A stretch of DNA of 64,000 nucleotides from an uncultured Flavobacteriaceae bacterium. GTDB lineage: Bacteria; Bacteroidota; Bacteroidia; Flavobacteriales; Flavobacteriaceae. The stretch is from positions 1 through 64,000 of the forward strand of contig CAJQQG010000007.1 of NCBI GenBank assembly GCA_905480425.1, read 5' to 3'. The position numbers were made by a program, and so were the translations under genes. Numbering within the stretch: position 1 is the first letter of the stretch; every line of letters starts with the position of its first letter. Shown here in pieces: positions 28,745 through 38,629 of the stretch. The notes below the pieces were generated by a model, which made no database searches, was not told where the DNA came from, and saw only the letters and a program-made list of their open reading frames with translations.

Positions 28745-28959
28745 AAGTAGGTAAGTTTTTTTGTAACTATGAAATTTATGAGCTCTCTTGTGTTAAATTT
28801 AAATCTGAGTATACTTGCTTTTGTAAACTTAAACCAAAGTTTAGTCCACTATCTGATTGAAAAAAGGGCACTCTTTTATTAAGATGAAATAACAGTCAAC
28901 TTCATAGTATAAAATTAAGGTCATATGATAAGATTTATATCTGTTAGCTAAAACTGTAG

Positions 28960-28967
28960 TATTTTTG
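28960..28967 (+). promoter_or_regulatory. Candidate Bacteroidetes -7 element (TAnnTTTG: tatttttg) for the SulP / MBL-rhodanese pair
   Basis: Exact TAnnTTTG match about 18 nt before the probable start codon region. Confidence 0.45.
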
Positions 28968-28984
28968 TTCAAAACAAAAAAACT

Positions 28985-30706
28985 CTGAAACAATTTATAC
29001 CTATTTTAAATTGGTTGCCTGCTTATAAAAAATCGTATTTTAAAAACGATTTAATAGCCGGAACAACGGTAGCAGTTTTATTGATCCCTCAGGGAATGGC
29101 CTATGCAATGATTGCAGGCTTACCTCCCATTTATGGTCTTTATGCGGCATTGGTTCCACAAATAATTTATGCTTTTTTAGGGACTTCAAGACAACTTGCC
29201 GTGGGGCCCGTAGCTATGGACTCGCTTTTAGTCGCTGTTGGTCTAGGTGCTATTTCAATGGCATCTCCTGAAGCGTACATTCAAATGGCAATTTTATTAG
29301 CTCTAATGATGGGAGTTATACAGTTTCTATTGGGACTTTTAAGAATGGGCTTTATTGTTGCATTCTTATCCAAGCCCGTTATAAGTGGTTTTACATCTGC
29401 GGCTGCAATAATTATAGGATTAAGTCAGCTTAAACATTTTCTTGGAATACCTATTCCACAAAGCAATAAGCTTCAGGTCATTATAAAATCAATTATTAAT
29501 ACTGATACATCCATTCATTTTCCGACTTTAGTTATTGGAATTACTGGTGTTTTAATATTACTTGGAATTAAAAAAATAAGCAAAAAAATTCCTGCTTCTT
29601 TAGTTGTTGTTGCACTAGGTATCACTTGGGTTTACATTTCACAACAATGGGAAAAAGGAATTGATGTAGTAGGCCTAATTCCTGAGGGACTTCCCTTCTT
29701 TCAGTTACCAGTTATTGATTTAGAAACTGTAAAAATTTTATTCCCAACCGCAATAACCATAGCATTGGTCGCCTTTATGGAAGCTATTTCAGTGGCTAAA
29801 GCAATAGAAGAAAAAGAAAAAAAATATACATTAAGTCCTAACCAAGAACTTATTGCTCTTGGTGCTTCAAATATGGTAGGGGCACTATTTCAATCCTATC
29901 CCACTACCGGAGGGTTTTCCAGAACAGCTGTAAACCATCAAGCAGGTGCTAAAACAGGACTTGCTGCATTAATTACTGCTGCTTTAGTTGCTATCGTTTT
30001 GAGTTTTTTCACCCATTGGTTTTATTACTTACCAAAAGCAATACTAGCGGCAATCATTATGGTAGCAGTTATTAATTTAATTGATTTCAAATATGCGAAA
30101 CGATTATATTTTATTGCAAAAGATGAATTTTTAGTTCTGATAGTTACTTTCTTATTAACCCTCTTTTTTGGAATTACAGAAGGAATTCTTTTAGGAATTT
30201 TACTTTCTTTATTACTTTTAGTTTATCGAAGTTCAATGCCACATCATGCATTTTTAGGCCGTATTGGAACCACAAACTATTTCAAAAATAGCCTCCGCTT
30301 TCCTAAAGAAGTAGTCCCAAGAGATGATTTAATAATTTTAAGGTTTGACGGCCAGCTTTTCTTTGGAAATATTCAATATTTTAAACAGCTAATCACTGAT
30401 ACTATTTCAAAAAATCCAGATAAAGTCAAAGGATTTATCATTAATATGCGTGCAATAAATTATATTGATAGCACCGCTACTGAACAGCTCACTAAAATAA
30501 TTTTAACCCTGAAAAAACAAGGAATACGCGTAATGCTAGTTGGAGCAATTGGTCCAGCTCGAGATGTTATTTTAAAAAGTGAAATCATCCGCGTTTTAAG
30601 AAAAAGAAATCTTTTTATAACCTCAGGAGACGCATCTGATAGCTTTGATGGAGTTTGTAAAAAAACAACTTTACAGAAAAAATTAACGCAACAAAATAAT
30701 TCTTGA
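28985..30706 (+). CDS. SulP-family inorganic anion transporter with STAS domain
   Basis: DLIAGTTVAVLLIPQGMAYAMIAGLPPIYGLYA; C-terminal STAS. Conserved N-terminal KQFIPILNWLPAY lies upstream of the track's TTG (29015); CTG 28985 proposed. Confidence 0.88.
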   Translation: MKQFIPILNWLPAYKKSYFKNDLIAGTTVAVLLIPQGMAYAMIAGLPPIYGLYAALVPQIIYAFLGTSRQLAVGPVAMDSLLVAVGLGAISMASPEAYIQMAILLALMMGVIQFLLGLLRMGFIVAFLSKPVISGFTSAAAIIIGLSQLKHFLGIPIPQSNKLQVIIKSIINTDTSIHFPTLVIGITGVLILLGIKKISKKIPASLVVVALGITWVYISQQWEKGIDVVGLIPEGLPFFQLPVIDLETVKILFPTAITIALVAFMEAISVAKAIEEKEKKYTLSPNQELIALGASNMVGALFQSYPTTGGFSRTAVNHQAGAKTGLAALITAALVAIVLSFFTHWFYYLPKAILAAIIMVAVINLIDFKYAKRLYFIAKDEFLVLIVTFLLTLFFGITEGILLGILLSLLLLVYRSSMPHHAFLGRIGTTNYFKNSLRFPKEVVPRDDLIILRFDGQLFFGNIQYFKQLITDTISKNPDKVKGFIINMRAINYIDSTATEQLTKIILTLKKQGIRVMLVGAIGPARDVILKSEIIRVLRKRNLFITSGDASDSFDGVCKKTTLQKKLTQQNNS

Positions 30707-30772
30707 TTACTTTTTAAAATAGATAATATTTAACAAAGAATAGTTTCTTAATTTTATACTCAAATTAGACTA

Positions 30773-32182
30773 ATGATCATTGAACAAATATATACGAGAT
30801 GTCTTTCTCAAGGTGCATATTTCATAGAAAGCAACGGTGAAGTTGGCATAATAGATCCTCTTAGGGAGACAACTCCTTATATTGAAAAAGCCAAGAAAAA
30901 TAACGCTAAGATTAAATATATTTTCGAAACTCATTTCCATGCAGATTTTGTGAGTGGTCATGTAACTCTTGCTAAAGAAACTGGTGCTACTATTGTATAT
31001 GGCCCTTTAGCTAAAACAAGTTATGATTCTTTAATTGCCAAAGACCAACAAGAATTTAAAATTGGAGAAATTACACTTACCGTTTTACACACTCCAGGGC
31101 ATACTATGGAAAGTACTACTTATTTACTTCGTGACGCAAAAAATAAAGATATTGCAATTTTTAGTGGAGATACACTATTTTTAGGTGATGTCGGGCGTCC
31201 TGATTTAGCTCAAAAAGCAGCTGATATGACACAAGAAGATTTAGCTGGAATTCTCTTTGATAGTCTTCGAGAAAAAATTATGCCTCTAGCTGATGATGTT
31301 TTTGTGTACCCTGCTCATGGAGCTGGTTCTGCTTGTGGAAAAAATTTAAGTAAAGAGACTGTTGGTACTATTGGAGATCAAAAAAAGACAAACTACGCAC
31401 TCCGTGCAGACATGACAAAAGAAGAATTTGTAAAAGAAGTAACTAATGGTTTACTTCCTCCACCACAATATTTTCCTTTAAATGTAAAGATGAATAAAGA
31501 AGGATATACTGACATTGATAAAATTCTTGAAAATGGAACAAAGCCTTTAACTCCTGAGGATTTTGAAGTAATTGCTAACGAAACTAATGCACTTATTTTA
31601 GATGTCAGGCATCAAGATGATTTTACAAAAGGACACATTCCGAAGTCTATTTTTATTGGAATCGATGGAGATTTTGCTCCTTGGGTAGGTGCCATGATTG
31701 GGAATGTCAAACAACCTATTTTACTAGTTACACCGAAAGGAAGAGAAAAAGAAACAATCACTCGCCTTTCACGTGTTGGGTTTGATCAAACACTTGGATA
31801 TCTTAATCACGGTATTGAAGCTTGGTCTAAAGCAGGGAATGCAATAGATACTATTGACGGAATTAAAGTAACGGACTTAAAAGCACTGAAAGAACAGAAA
31901 GTTCTTAATATTTTTGATGTTCGTAAACCCGGTGAATATGCTTCAGAACACTTAGATGAAGCTCACTCTACCCCTTTAAGTTTTATAAATGATTACATGG
32001 ATAAATTTCCTGAAAATGAACCTTTTTATCTTCACTGTGCAGGAGGGTACAGAAGTGTAATTGCTGCTTCTATTTTAAAAAGTAGAGGGATTCATAATTT
32101 GATAGATGTCAAAAGAGGATTTGCAGCTATTAAAAATGAAGGTATGAAAATTTCAGAATACATTTGCCCATCAAAACTATAA
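30773..32182 (+). CDS. MBL-fold hydrolase (persulfide dioxygenase-like) with two C-terminal rhodanese domains
   Basis: THFHADFVSGH, HTPGHTMEST, GDTLFLGDVGRPDL; rhodanese domain 2 has FYLHCAGGYRS. Confidence 0.92.
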   Translation: MIIEQIYTRCLSQGAYFIESNGEVGIIDPLRETTPYIEKAKKNNAKIKYIFETHFHADFVSGHVTLAKETGATIVYGPLAKTSYDSLIAKDQQEFKIGEITLTVLHTPGHTMESTTYLLRDAKNKDIAIFSGDTLFLGDVGRPDLAQKAADMTQEDLAGILFDSLREKIMPLADDVFVYPAHGAGSACGKNLSKETVGTIGDQKKTNYALRADMTKEEFVKEVTNGLLPPPQYFPLNVKMNKEGYTDIDKILENGTKPLTPEDFEVIANETNALILDVRHQDDFTKGHIPKSIFIGIDGDFAPWVGAMIGNVKQPILLVTPKGREKETITRLSRVGFDQTLGYLNHGIEAWSKAGNAIDTIDGIKVTDLKALKEQKVLNIFDVRKPGEYASEHLDEAHSTPLSFINDYMDKFPENEPFYLHCAGGYRSVIAASILKSRGIHNLIDVKRGFAAIKNEGMKISEYICPSKL

Positions 32183-32278
32183 CTTTTAAATAGCTTAAAT
32201 GATAACTTTTAGAGATTCGAAATATCAATATTCTTTCGGATTTTAAAAGAAATTAATAGGAAAGGTATTAGGTATATT

Positions 32279-33478
32279 TTAGATGTTTTTGGAATTTAAT
32301 TTTATAGATTTTAACTGATTCATTCCGTCTAAAAAAATAGTCCAAACAATAAAAATCTCTGAATCTATTATTTCTAATTGAGGAACTCCTGTATTCCTTC
32401 CTCCATCAATTTTAGATATTGTAATTGGCTCAGAAATCTTTCCATCAAATGAAACCTTTTTAATTCTCAAATAAGTTCCAATATCATCAACTTCCATGTA
32501 ACTAACTATTACTTCTTTATCATTTAAAAATGAAACATCTACCCTTCCTATAGCATCATGGTCATTTACTTTTACCGGAGCGCCAAAAGAATTGCCGTTA
32601 TTTTTTGAAAATGAAACATTTACTAAAGGATTATCATTAAAAACTGTAAACCAAGCAATAGCAAGGTCTTTTGAATTGACAGCAACTTTAGGGCCATTTA
32701 CTGGACATCCATTTATTATCCATCCATCATCATGAACCACATTAGGTTCTTCCCAAGTTCCATTTATGTTTTTAACACTATAAATATCCCTTACCTCTTT
32801 CTCACCTCTATCTCTGTAAACAACTATAGGCCCATCATTAGTGATTGCTATTGATGTCTGGCAGCAATCACAAGTTGAAGCGTCGAGTTCGCTTTCTTTA
32901 ATAACATCTCCTTTATCAGTAATTTCTGCAAAACGAATTGTCATTGGTTTATGTTCTCCATCTAGTTTTTTTTCAATTGTATTTCTTCCATCTAACCAAG
33001 TGATAAAAAATCCTTTTTTATTATTTGCTATTATACTCACAAAACCATGTTCTGCTTTAACGCCATCAGTATTTAACAAAAAATCTTCTTTTATTTTCTC
33101 TCCAGATAATTTTTGTAAATTTAAAACAACATCATAAGTATATTTACCAGAAGCTGATTTCTTTAAATGGCTTGTAATTATTAAATCTTGATTAATTGCA
33201 TGAGCTGGAAAATCTGCCCAATTAATAAACCAGTCGGAACCAGAAGCGATTACTTGAGGTTTAATCCATCGTCCTTCCATATACCGACTATAGTTTAAGG
33301 AGGCTTTGTTTTCTTCTTTAGAAGAAATCCAAGATAAAGTCAAAGAACCATTAGAAGAAACTAGATTAGGTTGTGCATTACTATTCTCATAAAAGAAAGG
33401 AATTTCTTGTATGTAGACTTCTTTTGTAGAACAAGACATTGTAGCTAGTAAAGAGAAAAATAAAATGAATTTCTTCAT
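32279..33478 (-). CDS. Secreted sialidase/BNR-like beta-propeller protein with a CDCC motif
   Basis: Lipoprotein signal FSLLATMSCST; STCDCCQTSIAI; NNGNSFGAPVKV Asp-box-like. Confidence 0.7.
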   Translation of the reverse strand: MKKFILFFSLLATMSCSTKEVYIQEIPFFYENSNAQPNLVSSNGSLTLSWISSKEENKASLNYSRYMEGRWIKPQVIASGSDWFINWADFPAHAINQDLIITSHLKKSASGKYTYDVVLNLQKLSGEKIKEDFLLNTDGVKAEHGFVSIIANNKKGFFITWLDGRNTIEKKLDGEHKPMTIRFAEITDKGDVIKESELDASTCDCCQTSIAITNDGPIVVYRDRGEKEVRDIYSVKNINGTWEEPNVVHDDGWIINGCPVNGPKVAVNSKDLAIAWFTVFNDNPLVNVSFSKNNGNSFGAPVKVNDHDAIGRVDVSFLNDKEVIVSYMEVDDIGTYLRIKKVSFDGKISEPITISKIDGGRNTGVPQLEIIDSEIFIVWTIFLDGMNQLKSIKLNSKNI

Positions 33479-33479
33479 A

Positions 33480-33968
33480 TCATAATGTTTTTAATTTATT
33501 TATTATTATTTCAGAATCCCAAACAATCGTTCCTACAATAGTTTCAATTTTTATTCCGTTTTCATTAAAAATGTATGATGTTGGTAAAGAATAGATTCCA
33601 AGTGTTTCATTTGATCTAACGGATTTTAAAAAATTAAATTCATATTTCTTATCATTTTTAAACGCAGATATTTTTGAAACTTTTTCATCCGAAACTAACA
33701 GAAAAATATAGTTGTGATTTTTCAAAATCTGTTGAGCCCTTTTTATTCCTGGCATTTCTTTTATACATGGGCCACACCACGTAGCCCAATGATTAATGAT
33801 GATTTTCTTTCCTTCGTAGGATGTCAAATCAACTTTTTTATTTTTTAAATCTACGAAAGAAGTTTTAAGCTGAAGAGACTCTATATCAGACAACTTTTCG
33901 TTTTGAGAAACACTTGAATTACATCCCAAAAACAAAATAAAACAACTTATAAAAATCAAATTTTTCAT
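33480..33968 (-). CDS. TlpA/ResA-like thioredoxin lipoprotein
   Basis: NHWATWCGPCIKEMPG; lipobox FLGCNS. Confidence 0.9.
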   Translation of the reverse strand: MKNLIFISCFILFLGCNSSVSQNEKLSDIESLQLKTSFVDLKNKKVDLTSYEGKKIIINHWATWCGPCIKEMPGIKRAQQILKNHNYIFLLVSDEKVSKISAFKNDKKYEFNFLKSVRSNETLGIYSLPTSYIFNENGIKIETIVGTIVWDSEIIINKLKTL

Positions 33969-34172
33969 AAAATGATTTGAATTTATTTTCTAATGTAATG
34001 ATTTTATGATCAGTGTATTTTTTTGATAAGGAGTTTATCATTTATGCATGACACTTTGTCTGTGATTCCTTATCTTTGTATGATTATTTTGCAAAAGTTG
34101 GGAGGAAAGTAAAAAGTAATAAAAATAAATTGCAAGGTTTCCTAAATAGAAATCTGTAAAAAAAATAAAGTA

Positions 34173-35678
34173 TTGAAAACCAAAACAGTAAGTATTAAGG
34201 AAAATAGGGGATTATCAGATTATTCCCCCCATAAAAATCCGAACAAATATAACAAAAAAGTACTTGATAATCAAGGTGTTAAACCAAAAAATACCTATAA
34301 TAAACGAGTATACTTAGAAAGCTATGGTTGTCAAATGAACTTTGCAGATAGCGAGATTGTGGCGTCTATCCTGAATGATGACGGCTATAAAATAACAGAG
34401 GTCCTAGAGGAAGCTTCACTAGTTTTGGTGAATACTTGTGCTATCCGTGAAAAAGCAGAACTAACAGTTCGTAAAAGATTAGAATACTTTAATTCCCTTA
34501 AAATAAAAAAATCAGAAATGACAGTGGGAGTTTTAGGCTGTATGGCAGAACGCCTAAAACATAAATTCCTTGAAGAAGAAAAGATAGTTGACTTAGTAGT
34601 TGGACCTGACGCTTATAAAGATATTCCAAACCTACTTAAAGAAGTGGCTAGCAAAAAAGAAGCTGTTAATGTCCTATTATCAAAAGATGAAACCTACGGT
34701 GACATTATTCCTGTTAGACTAAATTCAAATGGCGTTTCTGCATTCGTTTCTATTACTCGTGGCTGTGATAATATGTGTACTTTCTGCGTAGTTCCATTCA
34801 CTCGGGGAAGAGAGCGCAGTAGAGATCCGAGAAGTATTTTGGAAGAAATAAGCTCATTAGAAGCTAAAAATTATAAAGAAATTACTCTACTTGGGCAAAA
34901 TGTAGATAGTTATTTATGGTATGGAGGAGGGCTAAAAAAAGATTTTGAAAAAGCTACATCATTACAACAAAAAACAGCTTTGCGTTTTGAAAATTTATTA
35001 ACACTTGTAGCTAAAGCTCAACCAAAAATGAGAATTAGGTTTTCAACATCAAATCCTCAGGACATGTCTCTTGACGTATTAAAAGTTGTAGCCAAATACA
35101 ATAATATCTGTAATGCCATTCACCTTCCTGTTCAATCGGGTAGTAACACCATTTTAAAAAAAATGAATCGACAACACACCCGTGAAGAATATTTCAGTCT
35201 CATAAACTCCATTCGTTCTATACTTCCTGATTGTGGTATTTCTCACGATATGATTTCAGGATTCCCATCAGAAACAGAACAAGACCACCAAGACTCATTA
35301 GACCTTTTAGACTATGTGAAATACGACTTTGGGTTTATGTATTCATATTCTGAAAGACCCGGTACAATGGCAGCAAAAAAAATCAAGGATGATGTGCCAG
35401 AAAAAATTAAGCAGAGGAGACTTAGTGAAATCATTTCAAAACAAAGAGAGCATAGTAATTTTAGAACTTCACAAAATATTGGTAAAACAGTTTGTGTATT
35501 AATTGAAAAGGTTTCTAAAAAATCTGAAATCCAATGGAGTGGTAAAACAGCTAAAAATACTGTTGTTGTTTTTCCAAAAGAACACTATAAAATTGGAGAT
35601 TTTGTAGATGTTAAAATTGAAAAATGTACCTCTGCAACCCTTATTGGGAATGCTGTTGGATACTCTAAAAGCGTTTAA
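34173..35678 (+). CDS. miaB: tRNA-2-methylthio-N6-dimethylallyladenosine synthase
   Basis: ESYGCQMNFADSEIV, radical SAM RGCDNMCTFCVVPFTRGRERSR, C-terminal TRAM region; TTG start. Confidence 0.96.
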   Translation: MKTKTVSIKENRGLSDYSPHKNPNKYNKKVLDNQGVKPKNTYNKRVYLESYGCQMNFADSEIVASILNDDGYKITEVLEEASLVLVNTCAIREKAELTVRKRLEYFNSLKIKKSEMTVGVLGCMAERLKHKFLEEEKIVDLVVGPDAYKDIPNLLKEVASKKEAVNVLLSKDETYGDIIPVRLNSNGVSAFVSITRGCDNMCTFCVVPFTRGRERSRDPRSILEEISSLEAKNYKEITLLGQNVDSYLWYGGGLKKDFEKATSLQQKTALRFENLLTLVAKAQPKMRIRFSTSNPQDMSLDVLKVVAKYNNICNAIHLPVQSGSNTILKKMNRQHTREEYFSLINSIRSILPDCGISHDMISGFPSETEQDHQDSLDLLDYVKYDFGFMYSYSERPGTMAAKKIKDDVPEKIKQRRLSEIISKQREHSNFRTSQNIGKTVCVLIEKVSKKSEIQWSGKTAKNTVVVFPKEHYKIGDFVDVKIEKCTSATLIGNAVGYSKSV

Positions 35679-35680
35679 TT

Positions 35681-36958
35681 ATGGATTCATTACAAAGTAT
35701 TAAACAACGTTTCGGAATTATTGGAAATAACTTAGGGCTCAACAGAGCTCTGGAGAAATCAATGCGCGTTTCTGGAACTGATATATCTGTATTGGTTATT
35801 GGAGAAAGTGGGGTAGGAAAAGAAAATATTCCTAAAATAATACACCAGTATTCTCATAGAAAACACTCAAAATATATTGCAGTAAATTGTGGGGCTATTC
35901 CTGAGGGAACTATTGACAGTGAGCTTTTTGGTCATGAAAAAGGAGCCTTTACGGGAGCGACCCAAACCCGCTTAGGGTATTTTGAAGTTGCTGATGGGGG
36001 CACTATTTTTTTAGATGAAGTAGGAGAACTTCCACTCCCCACTCAAGTTCGCTTACTGAGAGTGCTTGAAACTGGAGAGTTTATAAAGGTCGGTTCATCT
36101 ATCGCCCAAAAAACAAATGTAAGAATAGTAGCAGCGACCAATGTTAACATGATGGATGCTATACAAAAAGGGAAGTTTAGAGAGGATTTATACTACCGCC
36201 TTAGCACAGTTGAAATTACCCTACCACCACTACGTGATCGAAAAGAAGATATTGTACTTTTATTTAGAAAATTCGCCTCTGATTTTGCTCAAAAATACCA
36301 AATGCCTACCTTAAGACTTGATGAACATGCCCAAGCTCTTTTAAAAGAATATCGTTGGAATGGAAATATTAGACAGTTAAGGAATGTTGCAGAACAGTTA
36401 TCTGTATTAGAAAAAGAAAGGAATATTAATGCAGCGATGATCCGTATGTATTTACCAGATAATGGTTCAAAGACCCCGGCTTTAATGGGTAAAAAAGCAA
36501 GCGAAAGTGATTTTTCTTCAGAACGTGAAATCTTGTATAAAGTGCTTTTTGATATGAAAAATGATTTAAATGACTTGAAAAAATTAACTCTTGACCTAAT
36601 GAATAATGAAACCTCTGAAGTTGTTCAGGAAAAAAATCAAGGATTAATAGATAAAATTTATGGAAAAGAAACGGATCGTAAAGAAGAAGAAATGTCTTCT
36701 TCATATGAAGCTCTTCCATTTCAGGCAGAAACCTCAGATATTTCTCAATTAGAAGCAATGGATAAATATTCATATGCTGAAACAATTGAAGAAGAGGAAC
36801 CCCTTTCTCTTCAAGCGAAAGAAATAGAAATGATTAAACAAGCTTTAATTAGAAGCAATGGAAAACGTAAATTGGCTTCAAAAGAATTAGGTATCTCAGA
36901 GCGAACACTTTATCGTAAAATAAAACAATATGATCTCAATGACCTTGAAAAAGAATAA
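35681..36958 (+). CDS. Sigma54-interacting AAA+ transcriptional activator without an N-terminal sensor domain
   Basis: GESGVGKE Walker A, GAFTGA loop, FLDEVGELP, Fis-type HTH LASKELGISERTLYRKI. Confidence 0.93.
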   Translation: MDSLQSIKQRFGIIGNNLGLNRALEKSMRVSGTDISVLVIGESGVGKENIPKIIHQYSHRKHSKYIAVNCGAIPEGTIDSELFGHEKGAFTGATQTRLGYFEVADGGTIFLDEVGELPLPTQVRLLRVLETGEFIKVGSSIAQKTNVRIVAATNVNMMDAIQKGKFREDLYYRLSTVEITLPPLRDRKEDIVLLFRKFASDFAQKYQMPTLRLDEHAQALLKEYRWNGNIRQLRNVAEQLSVLEKERNINAAMIRMYLPDNGSKTPALMGKKASESDFSSEREILYKVLFDMKNDLNDLKKLTLDLMNNETSEVVQEKNQGLIDKIYGKETDRKEEEMSSSYEALPFQAETSDISQLEAMDKYSYAETIEEEEPLSLQAKEIEMIKQALIRSNGKRKLASKELGISERTLYRKIKQYDLNDLEKE

Positions 36959-37469
36959 TCTAAAGCTTGTATCCCTTCTATTTATCATAATTTTAGTAGA
37001 TTCTTGTGGGATTTATTCCTTTACAGGTGCTTCCATTCCTGCAGGAGTAACAACTTTTCAGGTAAATTTCTTTGAGAATAAAGCAGGGAATAGACCTGGA
37101 TCTACCGTAGAGCCAGGCATAGATAACGAGTTTACTGTTGCCCTTCAAGATTTAATAATGAATCAAACTAACTTAGATTTAGTAACTACTGATGGCCAAT
37201 TAATTTATGAAGGAGAAATCACAGAATATAGTGTAACACCAATGTCTGCTACTGCAAAAATAACAGCTGCTCAAAACCGATTAAAAATGTCGATTGCTTT
37301 TCGTTTTATAAACATAAAAAAAGAAGAGGATGATTACAACAAAACGTATTCTTTCTTTTATGACTTTCCAGCAGAACTGCAAGTTTACGATGTAAAAGAT
37401 GCGGCACACAAAGAAATTTTTGATAGAATTACACAAGATATATTTAATGATACTTTAGCTAAATGGTAA
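36930..37469 (+). CDS. lptE: LPS-assembly lipoprotein LptE
   Basis: DSCGIYSFTGASIPAGVTTFQVNFFENKA, typical of Bacteroidetes LptE; overlaps upstream gene. Confidence 0.9.
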   Translation: MISMTLKKNNLKLVSLLFIIILVDSCGIYSFTGASIPAGVTTFQVNFFENKAGNRPGSTVEPGIDNEFTVALQDLIMNQTNLDLVTTDGQLIYEGEITEYSVTPMSATAKITAAQNRLKMSIAFRFINIKKEEDDYNKTYSFFYDFPAELQVYDVKDAAHKEIFDRITQDIFNDTLAKW

Positions 37470-38185
37470 TTAAAGACCCTATTTCCCTTTTTAAGACATT
37501 AGACACCTTTGACTTTTCTAGCAAAAAACAACTTGAAGCACTTGAAAATGTTCTTGAGCTTTATCCTGATTTTCATTTAGTAAGAACCTATTTCCTGAAA
37601 GCTGTGCAAGAACAAAAACCTGAAGCTTATGACAGCCAGCTTTCGCATACTGCAATCGCGACATATGACCGAAACCTTTTATATGATTTTATTAAAGATC
37701 AAGAGAAACTATCTCTTAATGTTAAAGATAGTCATTCGATTTTAAAAATAAATACACCACTAAAAGAACCTAAAAAGAGTAAATTAAAGGAAACTAAAAA
37801 AGTCTCAGAATTCCAAGAAACAGAAAATACACCAGAATCCCTAACTTTTGCTGATTGGGCTTACTACTTAAAAACAAAAAAAATATTAAACAACGAAAAA
37901 CCGACTTTAGAAGATAAATTTAAGCTCATTGACAGCTTTATTGCCAATACTCAAAAAATTGTCCCTGATAAGAACTCAAAAAATAATATTGATTTAAGTG
38001 AAATAAGTTGGACATCTTCTGATGAATTAATGACTGAAACTTTAGCTAAAGTTTTTGTTAAGCAACAAAAATATACTAAAGCACTTCAGGCCTATCAAAT
38101 ATTAGGTTTGAAATATCCAGAAAAAAATAGTTTCTTTGCAGACCAAATAAAAGAGATTAAAAGATTACAAAAACTGAAAGATTGA
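37463..38185 (+). CDS. Hypothetical TPR-like protein
   Basis: ETLAKVFVKQQKYTKALQAYQILGLKYPEKNSFFADQI; conserved between lptE and secG. Confidence 0.65.
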   Translation: MVIKDPISLFKTLDTFDFSSKKQLEALENVLELYPDFHLVRTYFLKAVQEQKPEAYDSQLSHTAIATYDRNLLYDFIKDQEKLSLNVKDSHSILKINTPLKEPKKSKLKETKKVSEFQETENTPESLTFADWAYYLKTKKILNNEKPTLEDKFKLIDSFIANTQKIVPDKNSKNNIDLSEISWTSSDELMTETLAKVFVKQQKYTKALQAYQILGLKYPEKNSFFADQIKEIKRLQKLKD

Positions 38186-38189
38186 CCCA

Positions 38190-38558
38190 ATGAGTACATT
38201 CTCCATATTTATTGCCCTTATTATTGTTGTTTGCTTCCTTCTAGTGTTGGTTGTTATGGTTCAAAATCCTAAAGGAGGTGGACTTTCTTCTTCTTTTGGT
38301 GGTGGTGGGTCACAACAAGTAGGTGGTGTTCAAAAAACTTCAGATTTTTTAGACAGAAGCACATGGATACTTGCCTCTTTGCTTTTAATTTTAATTTTAA
38401 TGTCTAACGTTAGTCTTTCTCCAGGAACTAGTGTTTCTGATTCAAAGTTATTGCAAGATAACGCCATACGGCAGTCGATTCCAGAATCACTTCCAGAAAG
38501 TACAGAGGAAGCATATGAAGAAATTCCTGAAATTCCAGAAATTCCTGCAAATAACTAA
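38190..38558 (+). CDS. secG: Preprotein translocase subunit SecG
   Basis: VVMVQNPKGGGLSSSFGGGG. Confidence 0.95.
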   Translation: MSTFSIFIALIIVVCFLLVLVVMVQNPKGGGLSSSFGGGGSQQVGGVQKTSDFLDRSTWILASLLLILILMSNVSLSPGTSVSDSKLLQDNAIRQSIPESLPESTEEAYEEIPEIPEIPANN

Positions 38559-38590
38559 TACGCTCCAATAAACATTCTTAAACTGACAAG

Positions 38591-38617
38591 CTGACATTTT
38601 AATTTTAAAATTGTCAG
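38591..38617. promoter_or_regulatory. Inverted repeat CTGACATTTTAA...TTAAAATTGTCAG upstream of groES
   Basis: Near-perfect arms, with a further direct CTGACA copy at 38583-38588. Confidence 0.6.
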
Positions 38618-38629
38618 TATATAATGAGG

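Noticed and set aside
36426-36785. 119-aa ORF antisense to the sigma54 activator
   Set aside because: Overlaps a clear gene on the other strand; Leu/Phe/His-rich shadow of Glu/Lys codons.
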